From G032773895 sp965248935 (lineage in GTDB: Bacteria; Pseudomonadota; Gammaproteobacteria; Pseudomonadales; Cellvibrionaceae), in contig OZ252214.1 in assembly GCA_965248935.1 (NCBI GenBank), forward strand, positions 186,001 to 250,000: a stretch of DNA of 64,000 bases, read 5' to 3'. Under the pieces are notes generated by a model. It was given only the letters and a program-made list of their open reading frames with translations. It did no database searches and had not been told where the DNA came from. Shown one piece after another: positions 1 to 6,972 of the stretch (its first letter is position 1; the number at the start of each line of letters is the position of its first letter). Made by a program: the position numbers and the translations under genes.

Positions 1-2
1 AA

Positions 3-428
3 GTGAAAGAAATTGAACAAACCTTTACACGATTTGAAGCCAATGTATTCCGTGATTCCGACCAAATATATATTCGACTACTTGGTATGAGTTTTGATTC
101 AGGAAGCTCAAACCTAAAACCACAGGATTTTAAACTGCTTGCTAAGGTCAAGAACGCCTTCGATATTTTCCCCAATTGCAACGTCATTATTGAAGGTCAC
201 ACCGATTCCTTTGGTGGCGATGATATGAACCTAATATTATCCGAAGACCGGGCTAAATCGGTAAAGGACCATTTTGTCAATAGAGCCAAGATGCCTGCGG
301 CCAATGTCGATGCGGTGGGTTATGGTGAAACTCGCCCAGTGGCCAATAACGAAACGCCCCAAGGGCGAGCTAAAAATAGACGGATTGATATTCGAATTGC
401 ACCAAACCTAGATATTACGACCCTATAA
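3..428 (+). CDS. OmpA/MotB C-terminal domain protein (5' partial)
   Basis: The visible 141 residues are almost entirely an OmpA-like peptidoglycan-binding domain: a first strand with FDSGSSNLKP, then IIEGHTDSFGGDD, LSEDRAKSVKDHF and the closing GYGETRPVANNETPQGRAKNRR signature. In this family the conserved Asp and Arg hold the diaminopimelate of peptidoglycan, so the protein should anchor an envelope component to the wall. The frame opens right at the window edge with a GTG, so the true N terminus (signal peptide, lipobox or barrel) is probably upstream and unseen. Domain call is firm; parent protein type is not known. Confidence 0.85.
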   Translation: MKEIEQTFTRFEANVFRDSDQIYIRLLGMSFDSGSSNLKPQDFKLLAKVKNAFDIFPNCNVIIEGHTDSFGGDDMNLILSEDRAKSVKDHFVNRAKMPAANVDAVGYGETRPVANNETPQGRAKNRRIDIRIAPNLDITTL

Positions 429-493
429 ATAACGTTTACCGTTCCCACGCACGAGGGGCTGGCTAAACCGCCCCATCTTGTGATGCCCATACG

Positions 494-549
494 TTTGGGT
501 TTACGACTCAAAAAGAACAAATTTGGGTTTACGACTCAAAAAGAACAAA
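494..549. repeat. 28-bp perfect tandem duplication
   Basis: Two adjacent identical 28-bp units (494-521 and 522-549), each beginning TTTGGGTTTACGACTC. There are two copies with no spacer, so this is a local duplication at the edge of IS-derived sequence and not a CRISPR. Confidence 0.85.
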
Positions 550-625
550 TAAGAAACACGGATAAAGTAGGTTCGTCATTTTCTCTGGTAGTGGGTAGCG
601 ACAAAGTTGCTTGGTATTAACACAC
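540..625. mobile_element. ISNCY-like terminal remnant
   Basis: This stretch, with AACAAATAAGAAACAC and later ACAAAGTTGCTTGGTATTAA, closely resembles 28073-28190, which lies beyond the 5' end of the ISNCY-type transposase remnant. A related CAAAGTCGCTCGGTAATTA (reverse strand) is near 26738. No transposase is attached here, so it is a solo end left by deletion or imprecise excision. Confidence 0.5.
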
Positions 626-921
626 CTTTTATGAAAACAAGCACAAATCCAACAAACGTCGCACCCTTACACGGTAAACGTTGGAAGGCGCCTCCGGCTT
701 TTCCAACCTACAGGGTATTTTAATTTATTCTGAGTACGGTCGTTTCCATCTAGCTCAACAATTCGCGTCTTTAACCACTGATTAATGAGATTCAATCATC
801 GATTATCGCCTATGCGAACTTTTAATCCATTAACCAATCGTGATCTATATTGTCAAAGAAGCCTTTTATGCCTGCTTCGACTACATACCCATACCCTCTG
901 AATTGAAGATTGAGCTGTAAA

Positions 922-1125
922 CTATAAAACCCCGATTTGGTGAGCTATTGCTCTTTGACTAACCCGGTCATATAGGTATTTTGAAATAGCAACAAATACG
1001 ACACCAAATACCAATAATATTACAATGCCAAAAATGCTAACCCTGCCAACAGAGTAAAGCCAAATTAAGAACACCAAAAATATTGCTGTAAATAATGACC
1101 CGACAACGATAGATCGTGTATTCAT
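922..1125 (-). CDS. Small two-helix membrane protein, possible immunity protein
   Basis: About 67 residues from the ATG at 1125; an in-frame ATG 12 bp upstream lies inside the preceding gene's end. Two hydrophobic helices (roughly residues 5-24 and 28-46) are followed by a short charged tail, which fits an inner-membrane protein. It starts 2 bp beyond the stop of the toxin-like remnant (1128-1130), the arrangement usual for effector-immunity pairs. I do not recognise a named family; the immunity role is inferred from context only. Confidence 0.5.
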   Translation of the reverse strand: MNTRSIVVGSLFTAIFLVFLIWLYSVGRVSIFGIVILLVFGVVFVAISKYLYDRVSQRAIAHQIGVL

Positions 1126-1127
1126 TG

Positions 1128-1426
1128 CTAGCCCCAAAATGAATCAAATGCTATTTCTGCACCAACAGCAAATATAACGCCACCGACAAAGATCCCAATG
1201 CCAACACATACAGGAGTTCCGGGGCCACATGCTAGGCCAGCTACCGCACCTCCAGCTACTGAGCCAAGCAAACCACCGCCAATAACAGCTCCCTCTTTGG
1301 CTGTTGCTTGGAGTTTGTCATCTGCCGTCGCGATGTTGTAAACAGCCGCCGTGATGGTAAGTGCAATAAAGCTCTTCCCTGCTATGAGATTTGACCCGCT
1401 TTTTGTTAGGCTTTTTCTATCGCACG
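1128..1426 (-). pseudogene. C-terminal remnant of a polymorphic-toxin/Rhs-type effector
   Basis: Reading from about 1426 to the TAG at 1128-1130 gives a frame of nearly 100 codons without a usable start codon. Its end is a Gly/Ala-rich hydrophobic segment containing GGGLLGSVAGGAVAGLACG and ending DSFWG. Such glycine-rich segments occur in large polymorphic toxins and T6SS-linked effectors. The frame is blocked upstream by a stop, and the end of the PIN gene overlaps it, so only a tail survives. Family assignment is by resemblance. Confidence 0.45.
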
Positions 1427-1918
1427 CTTTTCACCTGCCAACTCTAAAGCTTGTTCATACAATTTTATACCAAGCTTAAATTTGGTAGCCATAAGCCGGT
1501 CGAGATATGGTCTAACTAGAGGTATCAGATTCCGCTCTTTGGCTAGCAGTAAGATTCCAACCATTCCAGTAATTTGAAGGCCAAGTGACTTGGCGTATCC
1601 TCGACCAATTTTCTCATCGATGATCAATAGATCAGCTCGCATTTCTTCCGCCAATGCAACTGCTTCAGATTCACCTGGATCTAAAAAAGATGAATGAAAT
1701 TTTACCCTTTCACGATTCTTGACCTTCTGAGTTTTTATCCACGGCAGGCTTTTTACTTCTTTAGCCCCCGGTATATCCATTCCGTGAGAAGTTAACTCAG
1801 AGTACACTGCCTCAGGAATATAGATTGTAAGATAAAGCTGGTGGATTAAGTTAAGTGCGCCAACTCTTGCCAAATGAGTGATAGCTGTTGTATCGCTTAC
1901 TACAATTTTGGATTTCAT
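1406..1918 (-). CDS. PIN-domain toxin, DUF3368 family
   Basis: This 170-residue protein has the PIN ribonuclease layout: SDTTAITHLARVG at the N terminus with the first acidic metal ligand, a central DPGESEAVALAEE motif, and DLLIIDEKIGRGYAKSLG supplying the later acidic residues. Together these form the metal-dependent nuclease site. The C terminus has the helical extension of DUF3368. It lies 10 bp downstream of a UPF0175 gene, the standard antitoxin partner. Its length is normal for the family, so the pair looks intact. Target RNA is unknown. Confidence 0.85.
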   Translation of the reverse strand: MKSKIVVSDTTAITHLARVGALNLIHQLYLTIYIPEAVYSELTSHGMDIPGAKEVKSLPWIKTQKVKNRERVKFHSSFLDPGESEAVALAEEMRADLLIIDEKIGRGYAKSLGLQITGMVGILLLAKERNLIPLVRPYLDRLMATKFKLGIKLYEQALELAGEKRAIEKA

Positions 1919-1928
1919 TGTTCGCCTT

Positions 1929-2165
1929 CTACAGTTTCTTTAAAGTATCCATGTCATCTAAAAGATCATTTTCGTCATACGAAAAAACTTGCCCTAACTC
2001 ACCCAAAACTTCGTGAAACTGAATTTCAGATGTACCGATTAATTTTCCTCCCTGTACACCGTTAATCTTTCCAAGCTGATAGAGAGAAACAGCTAAAATT
2101 TCCTTAATTTTTTGTTCCGACAGATCGACTCTGCTCATAACTTCTTCACTAAGCTCTAATTTCAT
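1929..2165 (-). CDS. UPF0175 family antitoxin
   Basis: A 78-residue protein with the UPF0175 pattern: a helix rich in Leu/Glu, KIKEILAVSLYQLGKINGVQGGKLIG, then the segment EIQFHEVLGELG, which carries the family's helix-turn-helix-like region. The acidic C terminus (DENDLLDDMD) probably contacts the toxin. It is upstream of and cotranscribed with the DUF3368 PIN gene. An AGGAGGA-like ribosome site precedes the ATG (reverse strand, 2168-2175). Antitoxins of this kind usually bind their own promoter. Confidence 0.8.
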   Translation of the reverse strand: MKLELSEEVMSRVDLSEQKIKEILAVSLYQLGKINGVQGGKLIGTSEIQFHEVLGELGQVFSYDENDLLDDMDTLKKL

Positions 2166-2387
2166 GAGCTGTCCTCCTCAATCATGATATAGAATGTTTC
2201 AAGCCTAACAAGGCTGTAGAAAAATACGGTTATTATTCACCGAAAATCCCACACCCTTTCAAATGAATTAATGCGTTCATTATATACTCAATTTTCAATT
2301 TCGCAAAATCACCACATGAGAACTCGAATATTGATCGGTATAGGTACAATTAAACCTATAATTACCCCTCTAGGCATCAGTAACCTC

Positions 2388-2810
2388 TTACGCCGCATAC
2401 TTCCATAGCTTTTCAACATTATGCACCAGACAATACCATTGCCATTGCGCTGTTACCTTCGCTTCACCACGCAGGCTTAACTTATCCAGCTTTTTATTAC
2501 TGCAAATATTGCCAAAAACAGGCTCAATTGTATGCATCCTTCGACTATAAATCGCTTTGCCTTCTTCGCTATCCATAAATTTTCGCATTTTATCTAAATA
2601 TGTCACTTTTCTTTTTTCTTCTATAAGAATGGATATTTGCCTACCCTGTGTTTTAACGTCCCTCTTCATGCATTGCTCGTTCAACGGGCACTCACGACAA
2701 TCTTTTAACTATCCCCTAAAGCGCATATGTGGATCGCTTGTCGTTTCAAAATTATCTCCAAGATAAATTATCGTTTTGCCGTTCGGACAGACCGATACGG
2801 TAAGCAGATG
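2388..2810 (-). mobile_element. IS1182-family transposase, C-terminal half (frameshifted)
   Basis: Two pieces in different frames are consecutive parts of one IS1182-type DDE transposase. The upstream piece contains CPNGKTI and SDPHMRFRG. The downstream piece (2388-2684) carries CMKRDVKTQGRQISI, the RRMHTIEPVFGNI motif with its catalytic-site Glu, and the end of the domain. A frameshift near 2690-2710 separates them. The front is interrupted at about 2810 by IS91-like sequence. It cannot make an active enzyme. Confidence 0.75.
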
Positions 2811-2814
2811 CTTC

Positions 2815-3095
2815 CAAGTCATCGTAAAACCTTGGATGCCATGCTTGCGTGTCGATCCCATTGTGGTGAGTTTTACACACATTGTGATTCTTGCAACCGG
2901 CACGGTGTTTTTCCGCTTTCATGTGGTCACCGGAGTTGCCCTCAATGCCAGCATCACCTTTGTGAAGGGTGGCTACAGCGGCAACAGACAAAATTATTAC
3001 CCACCGATTATTTTATGGTGACACTGCCCAAGCAGCTACGAAGCACTGCGTGGCAACATCAAAGCATTATGTACGATATTTTGTTCAGAGCCAGT
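2815..3095 (+). mobile_element. IS91-family transposase zinc-ribbon fragment
   Basis: The plus-strand frame contains HCGEFYTHCDSCNRH and PLSCGHRSCPQCQHH, the paired-Cys/His zinc-binding N terminus of IS91-type Y2 transposases, followed by DYFMVTLPKQLRS. The catalytic HUH region and the nicking tyrosines are missing. The fragment sits between the two halves of the IS1182 transposase, so it is an insertion with later deletion. No terminal repeats were identified. Confidence 0.75.
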
Positions 3096-3099
3096 GACG

Positions 3100-3330
3100 C
3101 GAGTTATCTGCTTCAGCAGCATACATCGAAAAATACTTTCAACGGATAACCCTTTTCTCCCTGTAGGCTGCACTCCATCGGTTAGTAAATCATTCTCAAG
3201 CAGCGTCAGTATCTTCGGGTGATCATCTAACAAGCACGATAAGTCATGCAGGAAATCACTGAGTTCGTGTTGCGAGTAAAAATCAAATATACTCGGTTGT
3301 GCTGTGCGGGTTTCTCGCAGAGTAAAAGCC
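3100..3330 (-). mobile_element. IS1182-family transposase, N-terminal fragment
   Basis: Translation gives ELSDFLHDL, LLDDHPKILTLLENDL and GLSVESIFRCMLLKQITR, which match the N-terminal domain of IS1182-type transposases. It breaks off at KQITR where unrelated sequence begins (about 3100). It is probably the front of the element whose rear half lies at 2388-2810. From 3331 to 3913 I see no gene; the last 150 bp are very AT-rich. Confidence 0.65.
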
Positions 3331-3913
3331 CTCGGCTTGGATGATTATTTTTTTTGTCGAAAACAATTATACTAAGATCGCGGGCTTTTTTTATGCTTTG
3401 CCGTAAATTTTCTCCTTGTTTTTCAGTGCTTTTATCGTTTATGGATGGGCACTAGTTAGGAGGGGGATAAATAAAATTATTAATCGTATCGAGCTTCTGG
3501 AAAACCAGAAACACTAAAGCATCTGACCAGTGAGCCTCCAATTATCCAGAATTCAACTTTTCCTCTTTACTCTCGTATTCAGCAATCATATTCATAATAA
3601 ATTGGCATGGATCACTCCTCCACCTATATTATCAAAACCATTCATAAATCACTAATGACGGTTAACGCCAGAATTTGGCGCCATTATTGTTACATCTAAG
3701 GCTTTAAGCGACACAAAATAAACCGTTAATATTCTTTATCTTAAAAAGATTAGTTAGAACATAATTTTTAAAAAATCGGCAATTAAGATGTTATTTATTT
3801 AATCTCTACTTCTACTATACTGAGTTTCGAGGAAGTTATTTCTTCTTCAGTAAATAGAAAATAATCAGAATATTCTCAATTCATTTTTTAATATATTACA
3901 AAGGACAATCAAC

Positions 3914-4303
3914 ATGAGTGACATCAATCCGTTGGGTGTAATACGTATACTTGCGAAAATAGACGTTGATAGCGCTGAAACAGTATCAAATTGGTATCAA
4001 GATAATTTAGGTTTGGTCATAAATCAGAATTTTACTGATGTACCATCATGGCGACAGGTTTCCAAAGATGGGCATGGATCAGGAGGTGTCATTGGCTTTT
4101 ACGCCCCTGACAAACAACCTTCCTGTGGAAATGGTGCGGTAACAACATTGGTAGTTGAAAATATCCAAACGGCGGTTGAATGTCTAAGAAGTAAAGATAT
4201 TCAAGTACAAGACCCCTACCCTGTTGGCGAAGGTATTCTAGAAGCCGGCTTTAGCGATAAATGGGAAAACCCTCTTATGCTTCGCCAAAATGACGCATAC
4301 TAG
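3914..4303 (+). CDS. VOC (glyoxalase/bleomycin-resistance fold) family protein
   Basis: A 129-residue protein with the paired beta-alpha-beta-beta-beta layout of the vicinal-oxygen-chelate superfamily: IRILAKIDVDSAETVSNWYQ at the start, GGVIGFYAP, TTLVVENIQTAVECLRSKDI opening the second module, and a closing DKWENPLMLRQ. VOC proteins bind a metal or small ligand and include lyases, dioxygenases and antibiotic-sequestering proteins; the substrate cannot be read here. The usual metal ligands are not all obvious. AAAGGA lies 10 bp before the ATG, and a strong terminator follows, so it is a single-gene unit. Confidence 0.75.
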   Translation: MSDINPLGVIRILAKIDVDSAETVSNWYQDNLGLVINQNFTDVPSWRQVSKDGHGSGGVIGFYAPDKQPSCGNGAVTTLVVENIQTAVECLRSKDIQVQDPYPVGEGILEAGFSDKWENPLMLRQNDAY

Positions 4304-4310
4304 TTTCACA

Positions 4311-4340
4311 GAACAAGCTCCGTATTAACGGAGTTTGTTC
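4311..4340 (+). terminator. Hairpin terminator after the VOC gene
   Basis: GAACAAGCTCCGT pairs across an ATTA loop with ACGGAGTTTGTTC (13-bp stem with one G-T pair), followed by TTCATCC. The near-symmetric stem may serve as a rho-independent terminator, although the T tract is weak. Confidence 0.65.
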
Positions 4341-4574
4341 TTCATCCTGGAATTTTATCTAGCATATCACCCTGATATAAGCGGCCCTTCCATTACTAAG
4401 CTAGCCCTGCATCACTCTGATTGACAATGAAAATTTGATAAATTTTAAAGCCGTTACAGTGACTAACGAGGCAGAAATAAAGAGTAAGCCCTATTCTTTC
4501 TTGCAAAATATTATTTTGTTTAGACAATAATTTGTTATATCCAAGCTATTCCGGCACACAGATTATGTATAATC

Positions 4575-5351
4575 ATGGTTTATGTCTCTCCAAAAACCAA
4601 GGTTAAATACGCTGTGCCACAAAAGACGACCAATAAAAACATCTCCCATACCCAATTTATTTACAATGAAGGCTACACGAATAACTTAAATTCTACTATG
4701 CCATTATTTTTTTGTAGATTTAATAATGATTTTTATCATGACAATTTATATCAAACGATGGGAATCCCCTTTTCTGATTCTATTAAACAATCCGTTATCA
4801 AACGTCGCGCAGAATTTTTAGCTGGTCGATACTGCGCCATGAAATCACTGCAAGAACATGGCATATTTCACTCTTCAGTTAAAATTGGAACACACCGAAG
4901 CCCCATATGGCCAGAAACAATTATTGGCTCAATAAGCCACTGCGACAGTTATGCAGTGGCGATCACAGGGAAAAGCTCGCAGCATTTTGGGGTTGGTATC
5001 GATATAGAAAACATAATAGATAAGGATGTATTTAAGAATATCCAAAGTCAAATTTTATGTAATGATGAAACCTCATTAATATGCGGCTCTTCAGAGGAAT
5101 CTCTTTTACTTTTCACTATAGCCTTTTCAATCAAAGAAAGTTTTTTTAAAGCCGCCTACCCAAGTGTGCGATATTATTTTGATTTTGACACTATTTCTTT
5201 AACAGAGATATGTATAAACACAGGTAAGTTGCAATTTATGTTAAATAAAACCCTTAACAATAAATTAACAAAAGGGTTAACTATTTCTGCTCAGTTCACC
5301 ATATTGCCCGAGCAAAAAATAGTCTCTTTAGTTGAATTACCGCACTTTTAG
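4575..5351 (+). CDS. 4'-phosphopantetheinyl transferase, EntD/Sfp type
   Basis: This 258-residue protein should transfer phosphopantetheine from CoA to carrier-protein domains. Visible motifs in order are RRAEFLAGRYCA (about residue 78), the CoA-binding IGTHRSPIWP, GSISHC, GVGIDIEN (Mg-binding Asp/Glu, about 141) and FSIKESFFKAAYP (about 187). All active-site positions are present. EntD-like enzymes usually serve siderophore or polyketide synthetases, but no carrier-protein gene lies nearby, so its target is elsewhere. No clear ribosome site precedes the ATG; M42 is an alternative start. It appears monocistronic. Confidence 0.88.
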   Translation: MVYVSPKTKVKYAVPQKTTNKNISHTQFIYNEGYTNNLNSTMPLFFCRFNNDFYHDNLYQTMGIPFSDSIKQSVIKRRAEFLAGRYCAMKSLQEHGIFHSSVKIGTHRSPIWPETIIGSISHCDSYAVAITGKSSQHFGVGIDIENIIDKDVFKNIQSQILCNDETSLICGSSEESLLLFTIAFSIKESFFKAAYPSVRYYFDFDTISLTEICINTGKLQFMLNKTLNNKLTKGLTISAQFTILPEQKIVSLVELPHF

Positions 5352-5852
5352 AAAGGTAAATTTCGTACAAATTTGAAGGGCGCCTCTAAAGCTCAATGTC
5401 ATCATCGCTGGCATTCAAGGCAGACTCGTCAAACAACTTTAACGCTTCCTCCTTGAACCAAGGTTTTAAACCTATGAGATGCACTATATGGTTACTGATA
5501 ATTTAAAACGGATAATTTGAAGCCGTTTGTTATAAAATTTGTTTGTTTTGTATAAATAGCGAATACTGCTTTTTTAAGTAGTTTTCAGACGTAAATACAC
5601 TTTTCAAAACCTTGTACATTAATTTTATTTTTTCATATACCTCAAGGAGAGTTATAACGAAGCAAACGGGAATTATTTGATCATATTTCCGCACACCTAC
5701 TCTTTTATACAAGACAACGCCAACGATAAGACTATAGGGCTTATTCAATAAGGCGGATTAATAGCAATGTTACGCTATTAATCCTTATTCGTTATGTATA
5801 TATATTAATATTCAAATTGCGTTTTATCAAAATAACTATTAATGACATAGCA
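5352..5852. other. Intergenic stretch without a credible gene
   Basis: AT-rich sequence. A 72-codon minus-strand frame at 5530-5748 beginning MNKPYSLIVGVVLYK vaguely recalls the start of a family 2 glycosyltransferase but has no further motif. It may be a decayed fragment. Confidence 0.4.
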
Positions 5853-6119
5853 TTAGCGACATAACAATAACTTAGGATGCCCTTCTCCCCCGGTACCACT
5901 TATTACGGTCCACCCCTCTGGAACATGGGTTGAATACTTCTCTGGATTTTTTTTAAGATGACTCAGGGCTATCTCTTTCATTCTTATTGCGGCGCACATA
6001 GTGTACTCCTGCTTACCTTCAGCCTGCTTTGCATCTTTATTTTCTTCTGAAAACGCAACAGATGAAATAGATAACATTAATGTACTGATAATTGTGATTG
6101 TCGTGATTTTTTTATTCAT
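5853..6119 (-). CDS. Small exported protein of unknown function
   Basis: 88 residues beginning with a textbook signal peptide (MNKKITTITIISTLMLSISS, then VAFSEE with a likely cleavage after Ala or Ser). The mature part of about 65 residues holds two cysteines (TMCAAIR and the terminal LLLCR) that could form a periplasmic disulfide. No family recognised. A GGAGTGAG-type ribosome site lies just upstream on the reverse strand, which supports the start. It stands alone. Confidence 0.55.
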   Translation of the reverse strand: MNKKITTITIISTLMLSISSVAFSEENKDAKQAEGKQEYTMCAAIRMKEIALSHLKKNPEKYSTHVPEGWTVISGTGGEGHPKLLLCR

Positions 6120-6342
6120 ATGGCTCTCACTCCGTAAAATTAATAGTATTTACTTGTAATTCATTTTTTGATGATGGGTATTCTCACATAATGAGGCGGT
6201 AGATTAACCCAAAAATCAAAACGAGCAGGGATTACTTAATAATATTACCATACCCCTTATTCTTCTTGGCCGAAAACAGGTTTTCTCTTGTTTAATTGTT
6301 TCAATTATGCCGTATTTGGTTTTATTTTAACCAGATTTCAGT

Positions 6343-6672
6343 CTATCCGACCGTATTCAAAAATCTAAAAGCTAATACACAAAAAATCGTAAGCGGAATA
6401 GTATAAGCTGACGCCATATATATAAAAATCGTCCGCTGTTTACTTTTTGGGCTAAGTTCATTATTTTCTTTTTCTAGCATTCGGTTCAAACGCCATGAAG
6501 TGAGTATTCCACCAAGATACGATCCAATAACGGTTCCCATAAAGGCCAAGTACTTTTTATTATCAATTTCACCCTGCTGCATAAATTCAAAGGAGGTATA
6601 AAGGCTAACCGCAAACAAACCTAAGAGACAGCCTATAAAAGCAATTGCGTGATGCCTAAATTTAATTACCAT
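6343..6672 (-). CDS. Small inner-membrane protein, three predicted helices
   Basis: 109 residues with hydrophobic stretches at about 8-25, 42-59 and 84-104, and a charged linker RLNRMLEKENNELSPKSKQR between the second and third. I do not recognise a family. The region between it and the next gene (6673-6972) holds only a weak 70-codon frame with no family signal. Confidence 0.5.
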   Translation of the reverse strand: MVIKFRHHAIAFIGCLLGLFAVSLYTSFEFMQQGEIDNKKYLAFMGTVIGSYLGGILTSWRLNRMLEKENNELSPKSKQRTIFIYMASAYTIPLTIFCVLAFRFLNTVG

Positions 6673-6972
6673 CTTTTATTATGAGCTTTCAAGCAACTCT
6701 CTCTTTGTCTTTTTCAATTTATTTGTCAAGGCTTTCAGCACATTTTCATCCAATATGCAGGGTTAAATAACCAAACACAGCTTTGAATTCAATATCGATA
6801 ATTTTTATTGTGTTCGGAGGCAATCGGATATGTCTCCTGGATTCAACTTCGAAGTGCATCATCCAATGAGGTAGATTCAATTTCAAAGTACAACTCAATT
6901 TTAACATCGTATTTGGTAGGCCGGAAGTCACCGTGCGATTGCCATCACTGCACACCATATATGAGCTACAAT

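Larger units (their letters stand above)
431..682. repeat. Non-coding stretch bounded by a perfect 12-bp inverted repeat
   Basis: AACGTTTACCGT at 431-442 recurs inverted at 671-682, bounding a segment without a credible gene. Just beyond, GTTGGAA and TTCCAAC form a small hairpin. Inside lie a 28-bp tandem duplication and a stretch matching the end of the ISNCY remnant near 28.1 kb. It could be a MITE-like relic or coincidence. I see no gene from 429 to 921. Confidence 0.35.

Noticed and set aside
494..549. Possible CRISPR
   Set aside because: Two adjacent identical units without spacers, and no cas genes anywhere in the window.
4575..5351. Phosphopantetheinyl transferase as part of a local synthetase cluster
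   Set aside because: No NRPS, PKS or carrier-protein gene occurs in the window.
6746..6958. 70-codon minus-strand frame before the VWA gene
   Set aside because: No start signal, no family resemblance and an atypical residue mix; probably chance.
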